A stretch of DNA of 64,000 nt from Gemmatimonadaceae bacterium (GCA_019637445.1 JAHBVS010000001.1:1461586-1525585), one strand, 5' to 3'. Positions 16,863 through 26,463 are shown, counted from the stretch's first letter. Notes: generated by a model not told the origin, from the letters alone. Numbers and translations are program-made.

Positions 16863-19800
16863 TCAGAAGTTGAGGGTGACGGCAGTCGTGAACGTGCGAT
16901 AGCGCGGGTAGTCGAAACTGTCGAGCCGCACGATCGTGCCACCGACCTCGGGGTCGTAGCCCTTGTACTTGCTCCAGGTGAGCAGGTTGCGGCCAATCAG
17001 CGAGATGGACGCATCGCGGATGCCGAGGCCGCCGGCCATGCCGAGGATGCGCGCCGGCACGCGATAGCGCACTGACACCTCGCGCAGCTTCACGAAGCCG
17101 TTGTTCTCCACGAAGTAGTCGCTCGGGCTGTTGGCCGCGTACAGCGCGACGTAGTACTCGATGGTCTTCTTGAGCTCTTCCGGGCGTCCAGCCTGGTCCA
17201 CGTCGCCGGAGCGCGCCCACTGATACATCCGCTGGTTGGTCTGGTTGTAGGCGTTGCCGCCCACCTGCACGTCCACGAGGGCAAAGAAGTCCCAGTTCTT
17301 CCAGGTGACGTTGTGGTTCATGCCCCAGCGGAAGCGCGGATTGCCATCGCCGATCTGCACGAGGGCGTTCGACCCCGTCGAGTCGAGCAGGGCAATCGGC
17401 AGGCCCCACCCGTACGTGCGGCCGTCGATCGTCGCCGAGGTGCCCCAGCCCGTCGGATCCGCGCCGTCGCGATAGGTCTTGCCAGCGCCAACCCAGACCA
17501 GGAGGCCTTCGTCGTTCACGTCGAACTCGGCGGCCGAGGCCTGCGCGGCGAGCGGGAGTTCCTCCACGCCCTTGATCCAGCGGAAGCCGTACATCGCGCC
17601 CATCGTGACCCCGGCGCAGCGGTACGCGATCGTGTTGGTGACGAAGCACGAGCGATCGAACTCGCTCACGCGATTGCGCGTGCGGTCGAACACGAGGCCG
17701 GCCCGCCAGCTGAACTGTGGCGTGCGGTAGATCTGCGCCTCAAGCGTCGCCTCCCAGGTGTTGCCGGTCAGGGTGCCGGCGTTCTGCCACTGCGAGCTGT
17801 AGCCGAAGAAGCCGGCCAGCGGGATCTGGATCAGCTGGTCCTGGACCTCGGTGTCGATGTAGCTGAGCTGCAGTGAGTAGCGGTCGCGGAAGATGGCGTC
17901 GAAACCAATCTCGGTTTCCGTGGCCAGCTCCGGCCGAAGTGCTGCGTTGCCGAGGTTCTGCTTCTCGACGCCACCGGCCGCCGTGAACGTGAACGTCTCG
18001 TAGTGGTCGTTGAAGCTTGGGCGTCCGCCGGCGGTCCCGCGCGAGGCACGTAGCTTGAACTCGCCGATCTGCGGGAACATCCACCACGACTCCTCGGCCA
18101 TGCGCCAGGCGCCGCTGAAGCGATAGTAGGTGTTCCAGCGCTCCTCGGGTCCGAACAACGAGCTGCCGTCGCGGCGCACCAGCGCGTCGCCGATGTACTT
18201 GCCCTGATAGTCGGCGCCGGCGGTGACAAAGAAGCCGAGCGCCTCAATCATTTCCTGCGTGCTCGACACGAAGCGCGTGCGCGCGTTGTCGAGACTCTTC
18301 ACGCCGGGCACGGCGAGGTCCTGGCCCTCGGCGTCCGTGACCTGGTTGTCCTCGCGCTCGAGCAGCCAGCGCGCGGTGGAGCGCAGGGTGAAGTCGCCGA
18401 ACTGCTTCAGGGCATTGGCGCTGACCGAGGCATTCACCGCCGTGGTGGTGCCGGTGAGCTGGCTGATCTCACCGATGCCGCCGGTGGGGAAGCCCTCGGT
18501 CTTCAGGCCGCGGTCGAGGAAGAAGTTCACGCGCCGGTCCGAGCGGTCATAGCTGAGGTTGGCGTCGAGCGTCAGCCAGCCCAAGGGCACGTAGCGGCCC
18601 TCGACAGATCCCATCGTGCGCGCGCGGCGACGACGATTCTGCTCCGTCGCCAACACGTACAACGGGTTCTCCTCACGGCCTTCCGGGTCGCCCTGGAACA
18701 GGAACGGCGTGCCATCCGGGTCCGGCGTGCGCAGGTCCACGTCCGGCGCCTGATTGATGAGGTCGAAGAACGTGTCGCCGTAGAGCTCCTGGCGGTTCGA
18801 GACGCTGTGGTAGCCGCTGACGGCGAACGAGAAGCGATCGTTGGGCCGGTGGTCGAGGTTCAGCCGCATATCCCGCTGCGAGAACCGGCCACTGTTGAGC
18901 ACCACGCCGTCCTCGGCGTTGTCCACGATCGAGAAGAACCAGTTGGTCCGCGCGTTGTTCTGCGCGATGCTCAATGAGTTCTTGGCAAAGTTGCCAGGGT
19001 CGAAGAACCGGTTGACCTGGTTGTAGATGGGATCGCGGTAGGTCTCGTCTTGGAACCGCAGGTGCACGGGCTTGGCCACGCGCGCCGTGCGCGGCACGAC
19101 GGCCATCGCGCCGTCCACGTACTCCCCATTCGCGTTCACCGAATAGAAGTGATTCTTGGCCCAGTTGATCTGGCCATTGAGCTCGCTGCTGCCGAACTCG
19201 CTGCGCAACTGGAACTGCGTCGCTCCTTCGACGAGGCCGGCGCCGCGCTTCGTGCGGATCTGGATCACGCCGGACTGGGCGCGCGAGCCGTAGAGCGAGG
19301 CGGCCGCCGCGCCCTTGATCACTTCAATGCTCTCGATGTCCAGCGCCTCGAGATCCGCGCTGGCGGCGCCAAAGCTCTGGCTCTGGATCACGCCGTCAAT
19401 CACGATCAAGGGACTGTTGGACTTGTTGATGGACGTCGGCGTGCGGAGCATGATGTTGGTGCCGCTGCCCGGCTGCCCCGGGGGCACCACCGTCACGCCG
19501 GCGATCTTGCCTTGGATGGACTCCAACGCGTTGCCCGCAGGCACCGGCAGGTTGTCGGCCTCCACGCGCCCTACGGTGAACGGCACGCGCGTGCCGCTGG
19601 TCGGGTCCACGACGCCGGTGGCGACGATCGCCTCGAGATTCAGCACCGTCGGCTTCAGCGTCAGGTTCACCGTCACCGTGGCGCCGGCTTCCACCACCAC
19701 GTTGCGCTGCACGGTCGGCTGGTAGCCGATGCGCCGGGCGTCGAGCGCTTGCGTTCCCACGGGCACGCTGGGCAACAGGTAGCGCCCGGCCTCGTCCGTC

Positions 19801-19982
19801 GTTGTCGCCAACCGCGTACCCGCCACCGCCACCTGCACGCTGGCGATCGGCAGGCCGGTCATCGAGTCGGTCACGATGCCCGTGATGCGACCCGTGGTCT
19901 GTGCGGCCAGCGCGGACGCCTGGCCCAACACGCCGAGCATCGCGAGGCCGATGAGCCTGGCGATGCAACGGGATCCCTCCAT
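16863..19982 (-). CDS. SusC/RagA-family TonB-dependent outer-membrane transporter
   Basis: 1039 residues from the ATG at 19982, preceded by GGAGG. Order: signal peptide; carboxypeptidase-regulatory-like domain (GIVTDSMTGLPIASVQV...); plug domain with PLIVIDGVI and IESIEVIKGAAAASLYGSRA; a 22-strand-type barrel ending in AVTLNF with terminal Phe. It imports a ligand too large for porins using TonB energy, with SusD as partner. No TonB or ExbBD genes lie in the window. The gap to the upstream gamma-glutamyltransferase is only 40 nt, so the three genes are probably one operon. Confidence 0.93.
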   Translation of the reverse strand: MEGSRCIARLIGLAMLGVLGQASALAAQTTGRITGIVTDSMTGLPIASVQVAVAGTRLATTTDEAGRYLLPSVPVGTQALDARRIGYQPTVQRNVVVEAGATVTVNLTLKPTVLNLEAIVATGVVDPTSGTRVPFTVGRVEADNLPVPAGNALESIQGKIAGVTVVPPGQPGSGTNIMLRTPTSINKSNSPLIVIDGVIQSQSFGAASADLEALDIESIEVIKGAAAASLYGSRAQSGVIQIRTKRGAGLVEGATQFQLRSEFGSSELNGQINWAKNHFYSVNANGEYVDGAMAVVPRTARVAKPVHLRFQDETYRDPIYNQVNRFFDPGNFAKNSLSIAQNNARTNWFFSIVDNAEDGVVLNSGRFSQRDMRLNLDHRPNDRFSFAVSGYHSVSNRQELYGDTFFDLINQAPDVDLRTPDPDGTPFLFQGDPEGREENPLYVLATEQNRRRRARTMGSVEGRYVPLGWLTLDANLSYDRSDRRVNFFLDRGLKTEGFPTGGIGEISQLTGTTTAVNASVSANALKQFGDFTLRSTARWLLEREDNQVTDAEGQDLAVPGVKSLDNARTRFVSSTQEMIEALGFFVTAGADYQGKYIGDALVRRDGSSLFGPEERWNTYYRFSGAWRMAEESWWMFPQIGEFKLRASRGTAGGRPSFNDHYETFTFTAAGGVEKQNLGNAALRPELATETEIGFDAIFRDRYSLQLSYIDTEVQDQLIQIPLAGFFGYSSQWQNAGTLTGNTWEATLEAQIYRTPQFSWRAGLVFDRTRNRVSEFDRSCFVTNTIAYRCAGVTMGAMYGFRWIKGVEELPLAAQASAAEFDVNDEGLLVWVGAGKTYRDGADPTGWGTSATIDGRTYGWGLPIALLDSTGSNALVQIGDGNPRFRWGMNHNVTWKNWDFFALVDVQVGGNAYNQTNQRMYQWARSGDVDQAGRPEELKKTIEYYVALYAANSPSDYFVENNGFVKLREVSVRYRVPARILGMAGGLGIRDASISLIGRNLLTWSKYKGYDPEVGGTIVRLDSFDYPRYRTFTTAVTLNF

Positions 19983-20022
19983 AACGCCTCCGTGGGAGTG
20001 ATGTGTGACTGCGGAGACTGCG

Positions 20023-21789
20023 CTACTGCCTGACTGCAATACCGTCGCGACGGGGGTCCGCGACACCAATTCGCCGGCCGTCGGGCCGGACGAGAATCGC
20101 GTGCACACCGCCAAACTGGATGTCCGCCGTGCGGCTCAGCGGGCGATACCCACGCGTCACTAGCGCCGCGTAGACGTCGGGATCGAACCCAGGCTCCACC
20201 TCCACGTCACGTCGGAGGTGGTTGGGCTGGATGCGCGGCGCCGAGATGGCGCGGAAGGGATCCTCCCCAAACGCCAGCACCCGCAGGGTGACCTGCGTGA
20301 TGGCGGGCTGGATGTACTGCGAGCCCGCCGCACCGATGACCAAGCGCACCCCTGCACCGTCGAGCAACAGCGCCGGCGCGATCGTGGAGTTGGCCACCCG
20401 ACGCGGGCCGCGTGTACGATCGTCGAGATTGCCCGCACTTGAGTTCAGGAAGAATCCATCTGTGTAGACGCCAGACCCGAAGAGCACGCCGACCGTGGTC
20501 GTGGCGGACACGGCGTTTCCTTCGGCATCCACAACGGCGAGGTGCGAAGTGAGGCTTGTCGCGTCCGCGGACTCGCCGCTGCCAGGCAGGTCGCTCGTCC
20601 CGCGCACAGCGGCGGCACGCGGATACGCCGCGCAGCTGCCCGCTGCCTGCGTAGTCTCGTACGGCCAAGGGTCACCGATCGCCATCGTGTCGGCCACGGG
20701 GCCGGCAGCCACTCGCATGCGATCGCGCGCATACGCCGCGCTGGCAAACCCCAACGCTGGCACCGCCATCACATCGGGATCGCCGCGCCACCACCGTGCG
20801 TCGGACTGCACGGCCCGGATCGCATCGGTGAGACCCGCCACCGCCGCGGGCGCACGCGACAAGCCTGTGGAGGCGGTGACGCCCATCGCCTCGGCGAGTT
20901 GCAGCATCGCCAGCAACGGAGCGCCACCCATCGGGGGCGGCGGTGCGAGCACCGTGAGCCCACGCCACTCGCCGCACAGCGGAGGCACGTCCGTCACGCG
21001 ATACTCGGCGAGGTCGGCGGCGGCAATCAGTCCGCCCGCAGCCTGCACCTTCTCCGCCAAACGCACCGCTACACCACCGCTGTAGAACGCCGTTGGTCCA
21101 TTTGACGCGATGGCGCTGAGCGTGGAGGCCAGCATCGGTTGCACCAGTCGGTCGCCCGGCCGTAGCGGTTCGCCATCGGGCAACAGCAGCGCCGTGGCCG
21201 CGGGATCCGACTCCAGCCGACGTCGGGCCGAGCTGATGGTGCGGGAGAGCAGCGGTGTCACCACGAATCCATCGCTCGCCAAGCGAATCGCTGGCGCCAT
21301 CACCGCTTCGCGCGGGAGTCGTCCGAAACGTGCGTGCGCCTCGAGCAGCCCGGCGACCATCCCCGGCACTCCGGCCGCGCGCCCTGCGGGCGCCTGCGCG
21401 CCCTCCGACAAGGTGTCCGCCCAGCGGGCGTCCGCGCCGGTGCGCGGATAGAACTGCAGATGCTGCGCACGTCGGGCACGCGCGTCGTAGGCAATCAAGA
21501 CGCCGCCGCCGCCGAGTCCCGTCTGGGAGATATCCGTGACCGAGAGCGCGAAAGCGACGGCGACAGCAGCGTCGGTCGCGTTTCCGCCGCGCCGCAGAAT
21601 CTCTGCACCGGCCGCGGCGGCCTCTGGCGTGGAGGCCGCAACCATTCCGGCGGGTCCCTCGGCGCGCTTGCCGGGCGCCGCTACCAGATCATCTGGCGTG
21701 ACACGCGGGCCGCCGCACGCGAGGACGGCGACTGCAAGCAGGCAATGCCACACCCAGTCCGCGCCTCGAGCGCGCCGCGTCGCCGTCAT
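20023..21789 (-). CDS. ggt: gamma-glutamyltransferase lipoprotein
   Basis: 588 residues from the ATG at 21789; the larger open frame upstream is antisense to ccdA. The N-terminus is a lipoprotein signal (LLAVAVLACGG). Hallmarks are MVAASTPEAAAAGAEILRRG near the N-terminus, the autoprocessing nucleophile Thr414 in SLTSHLAVVD and the small-subunit segment GNAVSATTTVG...FGSGV. Known members cleave the gamma-glutamyl bond of glutathione and related peptides. Position directly before susC and susD suggests extracellular peptide processing linked to uptake. Confidence 0.9.
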   Translation of the reverse strand: MTATRRARGADWVWHCLLAVAVLACGGPRVTPDDLVAAPGKRAEGPAGMVAASTPEAAAAGAEILRRGGNATDAAVAVAFALSVTDISQTGLGGGGVLIAYDARARRAQHLQFYPRTGADARWADTLSEGAQAPAGRAAGVPGMVAGLLEAHARFGRLPREAVMAPAIRLASDGFVVTPLLSRTISSARRRLESDPAATALLLPDGEPLRPGDRLVQPMLASTLSAIASNGPTAFYSGGVAVRLAEKVQAAGGLIAAADLAEYRVTDVPPLCGEWRGLTVLAPPPPMGGAPLLAMLQLAEAMGVTASTGLSRAPAAVAGLTDAIRAVQSDARWWRGDPDVMAVPALGFASAAYARDRMRVAAGPVADTMAIGDPWPYETTQAAGSCAAYPRAAAVRGTSDLPGSGESADATSLTSHLAVVDAEGNAVSATTTVGVLFGSGVYTDGFFLNSSAGNLDDRTRGPRRVANSTIAPALLLDGAGVRLVIGAAGSQYIQPAITQVTLRVLAFGEDPFRAISAPRIQPNHLRRDVEVEPGFDPDVYAALVTRGYRPLSRTADIQFGGVHAILVRPDGRRIGVADPRRDGIAVRQ

Positions 21790-21945
21790 TGACGGGAGAA
21801 TGTGCTGGCCGGGCGCGGCGCACAAGAGGGTTCGATTCGTCAGGGACCATCTGGTGGGGCCACCGAGGCCGACGTCGGGTGAACTTGCGCGGGCAATGCG
21901 CCATTCTTCTAGGACGGACCTGCTTCCTCCCCTGCGGCCCATCTT

Positions 21946-22662
21946 ATGGATTTCTCCGGCCTCACCGCCCAGCTCTCCTCGAGTCCCATCGTCGCGCTGG
22001 GACTCGTGTTTGCCGCGGGCGTCCTGACCAGCCTGAATCCCTGCATCTATCCGATGATCCCCATCACGGCGGCCATCGTTGGCGGGCAGACGGTCGGGGA
22101 CGCCAAGCCACCCAAGTGGCGCACGTTGGTGCTCACGCTGGCGTATGTGTTCGGACTGGCCGCCGTGTACTCCACGCTGGGCCTCATCGCCGGCGTCACG
22201 GGCACCATGTTCGGCACCATCAGCACGAACCCGTGGCTGTATTTTGCGATGGCGAACGTGCTCATCATCGCAGCACTGGCGATGTTCGATGTGATTCCGG
22301 TCCGCCTGCCGGCGGCGCTCGCCGCACGAGCGGCGACGGCGGGAACGGCGGGTCGGGCCGGCGGCGCCTTCGTGATGGGGAGCATGTCTGGGTTGGTGGC
22401 CGCACCCTGCGGTGCGCCGGTGATGGCCGCGATCCTCACCTGGGTCGGCTCGCAGGGGAGCCCCACGCTCGGTTTCGTGTACCTGCTCGTGTTCTCGTTG
22501 GGGATGTGCTCGCTGCTCGTGCTGGTCGGCCTCTTCAGCGGCACCGTCTCGCGCTTGCCGCGGGCCGGCAACTGGATGAACTGGGTGAAGAAGGGCTTCG
22601 GCGTCGTGATGATTGCCGTGGCGCAGTACTACCTGATTGAAATGGGGAAGCTGTTGATATGA
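21946..22662 (+). CDS. ccdA: CcdA/DsbD-type thiol:disulfide interchange membrane protein
   Basis: 238 residues with about six transmembrane segments. The redox cysteines are in the family contexts TSLNPCIYPMIP and GLVAAPCGAPVMAAIL. It carries electrons from cytoplasmic thioredoxin across the inner membrane to periplasmic acceptors for cytochrome c maturation or disulfide repair. The stop overlaps the next start as ATGA, pairing it with the TlpA-like protein, its likely acceptor. It is divergent from ggt with a 156-bp gap. Confidence 0.88.
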   Translation: MDFSGLTAQLSSSPIVALGLVFAAGVLTSLNPCIYPMIPITAAIVGGQTVGDAKPPKWRTLVLTLAYVFGLAAVYSTLGLIAGVTGTMFGTISTNPWLYFAMANVLIIAALAMFDVIPVRLPAALAARAATAGTAGRAGGAFVMGSMSGLVAAPCGAPVMAAILTWVGSQGSPTLGFVYLLVFSLGMCSLLVLVGLFSGTVSRLPRAGNWMNWVKKGFGVVMIAVAQYYLIEMGKLLI

Positions 22663-23165
22663 AGACCACAATCCGACTCGCGCTTGCCTCGATTGCACTC
22701 AGCGCGTTGACCGCCACAGCTGGCCCGGCCCAGGAACTCGGGCTCGCCGTCGGCACGACGGCTCCCGCCGCCGCGGTGGAGACCCTTGATGGCAGCGCGG
22801 CGAACCTCAGCACCGTACTCGGTGGCGGCAAGCCGACCGTGATCGAGTTCTGGGCGACTTGGTGCTCGAACTGCCGCGAGTTGGAGCCGGCGATGGAAGC
22901 AGCGTTCACAAAGCACAAAGACCGTGTGCGCTTCGTCGGCGTGGCTGTGGGCGTCAACCAGTCCGACGAGCGTGTGCGTCGCTATGTGGCAGAGCACCTC
23001 AGCGGCTTCACGCACTTCTATGACCGGCGCGGCAACGCGGTCGAAGCCTACGACGTGCCGGCCACCAGCTACGTGGTCGTGCTCGATGGGCAGGGCAAGG
23101 TCGTGTACAGCGGCCTTGGCGGGAAGCAGGACATCGAAGGCGCCATCGCCAAGGCGCTGCGCTAG
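22659..23165 (+). CDS. periplasmic TlpA/ResA-like thioredoxin
   Basis: 168 residues. Signal peptide, then a thioredoxin fold with the active site WATWCSNC (Cys69 and Cys72) and the cis-Pro segment VPATSYVVV. It should be kept reduced by the CcdA protein encoded immediately upstream (ATGA overlap) and reduce substrates such as apocytochrome c. No other cytochrome c maturation genes are in the window, so the true client is open. Its TAG stop shares a palindromic CTAG with the convergent gene. Confidence 0.88.
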   Translation: MKTTIRLALASIALSALTATAGPAQELGLAVGTTAPAAAVETLDGSAANLSTVLGGGKPTVIEFWATWCSNCRELEPAMEAAFTKHKDRVRFVGVAVGVNQSDERVRRYVAEHLSGFTHFYDRRGNAVEAYDVPATSYVVVLDGQGKVVYSGLGGKQDIEGAIAKALR

Positions 23166-23686
23166 GATCCCGTCAGCGCGACCTCAAACAACAGCGTCGG
23201 CGGCTGCGGTTCCTTGGTGTGATAGACGTGCAGGAGCCGGATCGTGAACGGCTCCGTGATCCGCACCGCGAGCATCTTCTTCAGCTTCTCGGGCGTGAGC
23301 GCCGGAAACAGGTTGAGCGTGCAATGCGGCGTGAAGGGATAGCGCGCCGGCTGGAACGGCAGCCCGCTGGTCTTCACGCGCTCGTGCAGCGCGCGCAGCG
23401 GCCCGTGCGGATCGAGTCGCAGCGAGACGATGTTGCGGCCCACGAAGCGTTCGGGGAGCCCGAACTTCAGCGTCACGGGCGCGGTCGTCGCCGCAATCGG
23501 TTCGAGGGCCGCGCGAATGGTCTCGACCGGCGTGTCCGGCGGCAGGGGTCCGGCCCCCGACGATCCCGTCAGCGTCACGTGCGGCGGCAGGTGGTTCGCC
23601 ATCTTCGGATCGAACTCCTCCTGCAGCGCGTGAATGCGCTTCGCGAGGTCGCCCTCGAGCTCCGCAGTGATGAAGATGCCGTTCAT
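23162..23686 (-). CDS. 2'-5' RNA ligase family protein (2H phosphoesterase)
   Basis: 174 residues from the ATG at 23686, which overlaps the stop of the PAP2 gene as ATGA. Both 2H motifs are present: HVTL and HCTL. This is the fold of bacterial ThpR and cyclic phosphodiesterases acting on 2',3'-cyclic or 2'-5'-linked RNA ends; the physiological substrate is rarely known. The stop codon overlaps that of the convergent thioredoxin gene at CTAG. Confidence 0.85.
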   Translation of the reverse strand: MNGIFITAELEGDLAKRIHALQEEFDPKMANHLPPHVTLTGSSGAGPLPPDTPVETIRAALEPIAATTAPVTLKFGLPERFVGRNIVSLRLDPHGPLRALHERVKTSGLPFQPARYPFTPHCTLNLFPALTPEKLKKMLAVRITEPFTIRLLHVYHTKEPQPPTLLFEVALTGS

Positions 23687-24507
23687 CGCGGGCTGACCCT
23701 GAGGCCAAGGGTCCAACCACCCGATGGCGATGGCGCCAGAATCGGCGCGAGCAGCCAACGGTCAATCACGTTGTTCGGTCGCGTCGCGTGCCATCGCACG
23801 ATGGCGAGTCCGGTGACCGTGCCGACCCCGGCGCCCACCGTGACATCGCTCAGCCAGTGCCGATCGTCGTGCACGCGCGCATAAGCGGTTACTGCAGCGG
23901 CGGAGTAGGTGGCGATTCCGACCCAGCGCGCGTGCGCCGGAGCCCGATGCGCGACTTCTCCGGTCACGGCGGCGGCAAAGGCAAACGCCGCGGTGGCGTG
24001 CCCAGACGGCATTGCCTCGTACTCGCCGTTCGAATGCCCGAAGCCGCGGAACAGCTGCCAATCCGTGCGATCATTCGGCGCGACATATGGACGGGCACGG
24101 CCGAAGCTGCCCTTGAGCAGCTTGGTCACCGCACCACTCACGGTGATGGCTTCGATAGCCCGTAGTCCGGAGCTCGCAACGATTGGCCGTTTCGCAAGCA
24201 GGCCGCCTCCCCACATGGCCAGCCCCAGCCCCACAACACCCGGTTGTCCCCAAGCGTTGCCGAACTCGGCGAGGCCGTCGAGCACTGCATTGCCCTGTGG
24301 CCCCGAGGCCTGAACGCCGTCACGCACGGCCGCATCGCCGGCATAGGCAGCCGCACCCAGCAGGCCGACGAACGCGAAGCGCCGCAACTCGACGACACTG
24401 AAGGCCGGGGGCGGAGGCGTGCTCGAATCCGCCGCGACCTGCGCCGTCACCGACGCCGGCAACAATGCGGCTGCCACTGCAAGGACCAACAGGCGAACAC
24501 CGTGCAC
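23683..24507 (-). CDS. exported PAP2-family phosphatase
   Basis: About 274 residues from a GTG at 24507 that begins the hydrophobic signal (VRLLVLAVAAALLP); an ATG at 24570 is an alternative but overlaps the divergent GNAT start. All three phosphatase motifs are present: KGSFGRARP, PSGH and ARVHDDRHWLSD. Such proteins dephosphorylate lipid phosphates (phosphatidate, undecaprenyl pyrophosphate) at the envelope. The signal peptide and the short hydrophobic stretches fit a periplasmic or membrane location. It is coupled to the RNA-ligase-like gene by ATGA, with no evident functional link. Confidence 0.85.
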   Translation of the reverse strand: MHGVRLLVLAVAAALLPASVTAQVAADSSTPPPPAFSVVELRRFAFVGLLGAAAYAGDAAVRDGVQASGPQGNAVLDGLAEFGNAWGQPGVVGLGLAMWGGGLLAKRPIVASSGLRAIEAITVSGAVTKLLKGSFGRARPYVAPNDRTDWQLFRGFGHSNGEYEAMPSGHATAAFAFAAAVTGEVAHRAPAHARWVGIATYSAAAVTAYARVHDDRHWLSDVTVGAGVGTVTGLAIVRWHATRPNNVIDRWLLAPILAPSPSGGWTLGLRVSPR

Positions 24508-24562
24508 GGGGCGTAGTTTAGCGGTCACCACCGAGACTCGCACCGCAGGCCGCGTCCATTCC

Positions 24563-25339
24563 GTGATCATCCGTCATTTCCAGAACCACGCCGACCGCGC
24601 GCAGTGCGTCGAACTGCAGGAGCTCACCTGGGGCCGCGGGTTTACCGAAAAGGTCCCCGCCGCGATGCTCCTCGTCGCGCAGGAGACCGGCGGCGTGGCG
24701 GCTGGCGCCTATGCCGAGGACGGCACGCTGCTCGGCTTCGTCTTCGGCGTCACCGGTTTGAGAAACGGGAAGCTGGCGCATTGGTCCGACATGCTGGCGG
24801 TGCGGCCCGAGGCGCAGGGCCAGCGGCTCGGGGAACGCCTCAAGTCCTACCAGCGCGATCACTGCCGCAGTATCGGCGTCCACACGATCTACTGGACCTA
24901 CGACCCGCTGGTGGCGCGGAACGCGCATCTCAACCTGAACCGTATGGGCGCGCGCGTGGATGAGTTCGTGGCCGCGATGTACGGCGAGGGCACCAACTCG
25001 CCGTTGCAGGGCGATATGCCCACGGACCGTTTCATCGTCTCTTGGCCGGTCAATCCCGCCGAGTCGGCGGTCGCGCTCGACGCGTTGCCGCCGGACGTTG
25101 CTGTAGTAGTGGACAGCGACGCCTCGGAGCAACCGTTGGCGATGTCCGCCAACGTGGGCGTTCGCATCCCGCGCGACATCACGGCACTCGCCGCCGCCGA
25201 CATCGCGGCGGCACGCCGCTGGCGCTTCGCGACGCGTCGCGCCTTCGCGCACTACCTGACGCGCGGCTACCACGTACGCGGCTTCGTCGCCGACGAAGCG
25301 GGCGGCACCTACCTCCTCGTGCGCCGGCAGGAGCCGTGA
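24563..25339 (+). CDS. GNAT acyltransferase, probable D-amino acid N-succinyltransferase
   Basis: 258 residues from a GTG at 24563 (protein begins MIIRHFQNHADRAQ). The acetyl/acyl-CoA-binding core of COG3375-type GNAT proteins is visible: HWSDMLAVRPEAQGQRLGERLK contains the V-x-P-x-x-Q-G-x-R-L pattern. It overlaps the next gene as GTGA, and that gene is an N-succinylamino-acid racemase/OSBS homologue followed by an M20 deacylase. In the pathway described for Geobacillus, a GNAT enzyme succinylates D-amino acids before racemisation; I assign that role by context. Substrate is not proven by sequence. Confidence 0.75.
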   Translation: MIIRHFQNHADRAQCVELQELTWGRGFTEKVPAAMLLVAQETGGVAAGAYAEDGTLLGFVFGVTGLRNGKLAHWSDMLAVRPEAQGQRLGERLKSYQRDHCRSIGVHTIYWTYDPLVARNAHLNLNRMGARVDEFVAAMYGEGTNSPLQGDMPTDRFIVSWPVNPAESAVALDALPPDVAVVVDSDASEQPLAMSANVGVRIPRDITALAAADIAAARRWRFATRRAFAHYLTRGYHVRGFVADEAGGTYLLVRRQEP

Positions 25340-26463
25340 TCCACCTCGATCGCATCGTCCTGCGGGAGATCCATCTCCCGCTCCGCGAACCGTTCCGCAT
25401 CTCCTCCGGCGAGATGCGTGAGCGACGCATCCTCCTGCTCGAGCTCTTCGACCGGGACGGCGCGAGCACCTGGAGCGAATGCGTGGTGGACGACGCGCCG
25501 AACTACTCGTCCGAGACCTTGGACACGGCCTGGCCGACCATCGTGCGCTGGCTCGCGCCGCGGCTGCTCGGCAAGTCCGTCGAGTCGCACACCAAGGTTG
25601 ATGCGCTGCTGGCGACCGATGTCCGCGGCCACAACATGGCCAAGGCCGCGTTGGAGATGGGCTGTTGGGCACTGGCCGCCGTGCAAGCCGGCCTACCGCT
25701 TGCCCGATTGCTCGGCGGCACGCGCAGCCGGATCGCGACGGGCATCAGCATCGGCATCCAACCGGACGTGCGCACGCTGATCGCCAAGGCCACCGCGGCC
25801 CGCGACGCCGGGTATCGCAAGATCAAACTCAAGATCGCACCGCGTCACGACGTGGAGTGGGTAGCCGCCGTGCGTCTGGCCCTCGGTGACGACGCACACC
25901 TGATGGCCGACGCCAACAACGCCTACACGCTCGACGATGCCGATCGGTTGGCGGCGCTGGATCCGCTCAACCTGATGATGATCGAGCAGCCCCTGGCCTA
26001 CGACGACCTCGTGCGTCACGCAGAGCTGCAACGTCGGATTCGCACGCCGCTCTGCCTCGACGAGTCCATCACCTCGCTCGAGCGGGCGCAGGACATGGTG
26101 ACCTTGGGGGCGGGGCGAATCGTCAACATCAAGCCGGGGCGCGTGGGCGGGTTCGCGCAGAGTCTGGCCATCCACGACTTCTGCGAGCAGGCGAACGTCC
26201 CCGTGTGGTGCGGCGGGATGTTGGAGAGCGGCATCGGCCGCGCCTACAACGTCGCCCTGGCCTCACTGCCGAACTTCTCGTTGCCCGGCGATCTGTCGCC
26301 GAGCGCGCGCTACTGGACCCAGGACGTCGTCACGCCGGAATGGACGATGGACGCCGAGGGAATGGTGGCCGTGCCGTCGGAGGCGCCGGGCATCGGGATC
26401 ACCGTGGACCGTGAGCGCATCGCGTCGCTGACGGTCCGCACGGAGGAGCTCCGACCGCAATGA
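25336..26463 (+). CDS. N-succinylamino-acid racemase / o-succinylbenzoate synthase family
   Basis: 375 residues from the GTG at 25336. Enolase-superfamily catalytic set is complete: KxK at Lys162/Lys164, metal ligands Asp192 (MADANN), Glu217 (IEQP), Asp242 (CLDES) and Lys266 (NIKPGRVGG). These spacings match the NSAR/OSBS group, many members of which catalyse both reactions. No other menaquinone genes are nearby, while a GNAT gene upstream and an M20 gene downstream overlap it by 4 nt each, so racemisation of N-succinyl amino acids is the better call. It could still supply menC activity from this locus. Confidence 0.85.
   Translation: MIHLDRIVLREIHLPLREPFRISSGEMRERRILLLELFDRDGASTWSECVVDDAPNYSSETLDTAWPTIVRWLAPRLLGKSVESHTKVDALLATDVRGHNMAKAALEMGCWALAAVQAGLPLARLLGGTRSRIATGISIGIQPDVRTLIAKATAARDAGYRKIKLKIAPRHDVEWVAAVRLALGDDAHLMADANNAYTLDDADRLAALDPLNLMMIEQPLAYDDLVRHAELQRRIRTPLCLDESITSLERAQDMVTLGAGRIVNIKPGRVGGFAQSLAIHDFCEQANVPVWCGGMLESGIGRAYNVALASLPNFSLPGDLSPSARYWTQDVVTPEWTMDAEGMVAVPSEAPGIGITVDRERIASLTVRTEELRPQ

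Noticed and set aside
16852-17649. N-terminal extension of the SusD frame
   Set aside because: It overlaps the end of susC in another frame; the lipoprotein signal and ribosome site fix the start at 16851.
21790-22698. N-terminal extension of the gamma-glutamyltransferase frame
   Set aside because: It runs antisense through ccdA; the lipoprotein signal at 21789 marks the real start.
25336-26463. Dedicated menaquinone o-succinylbenzoate synthase
   Set aside because: No other men genes nearby, and flanking GNAT and M20 genes fit the succinylamino acid pathway better, although dual activity remains possible.
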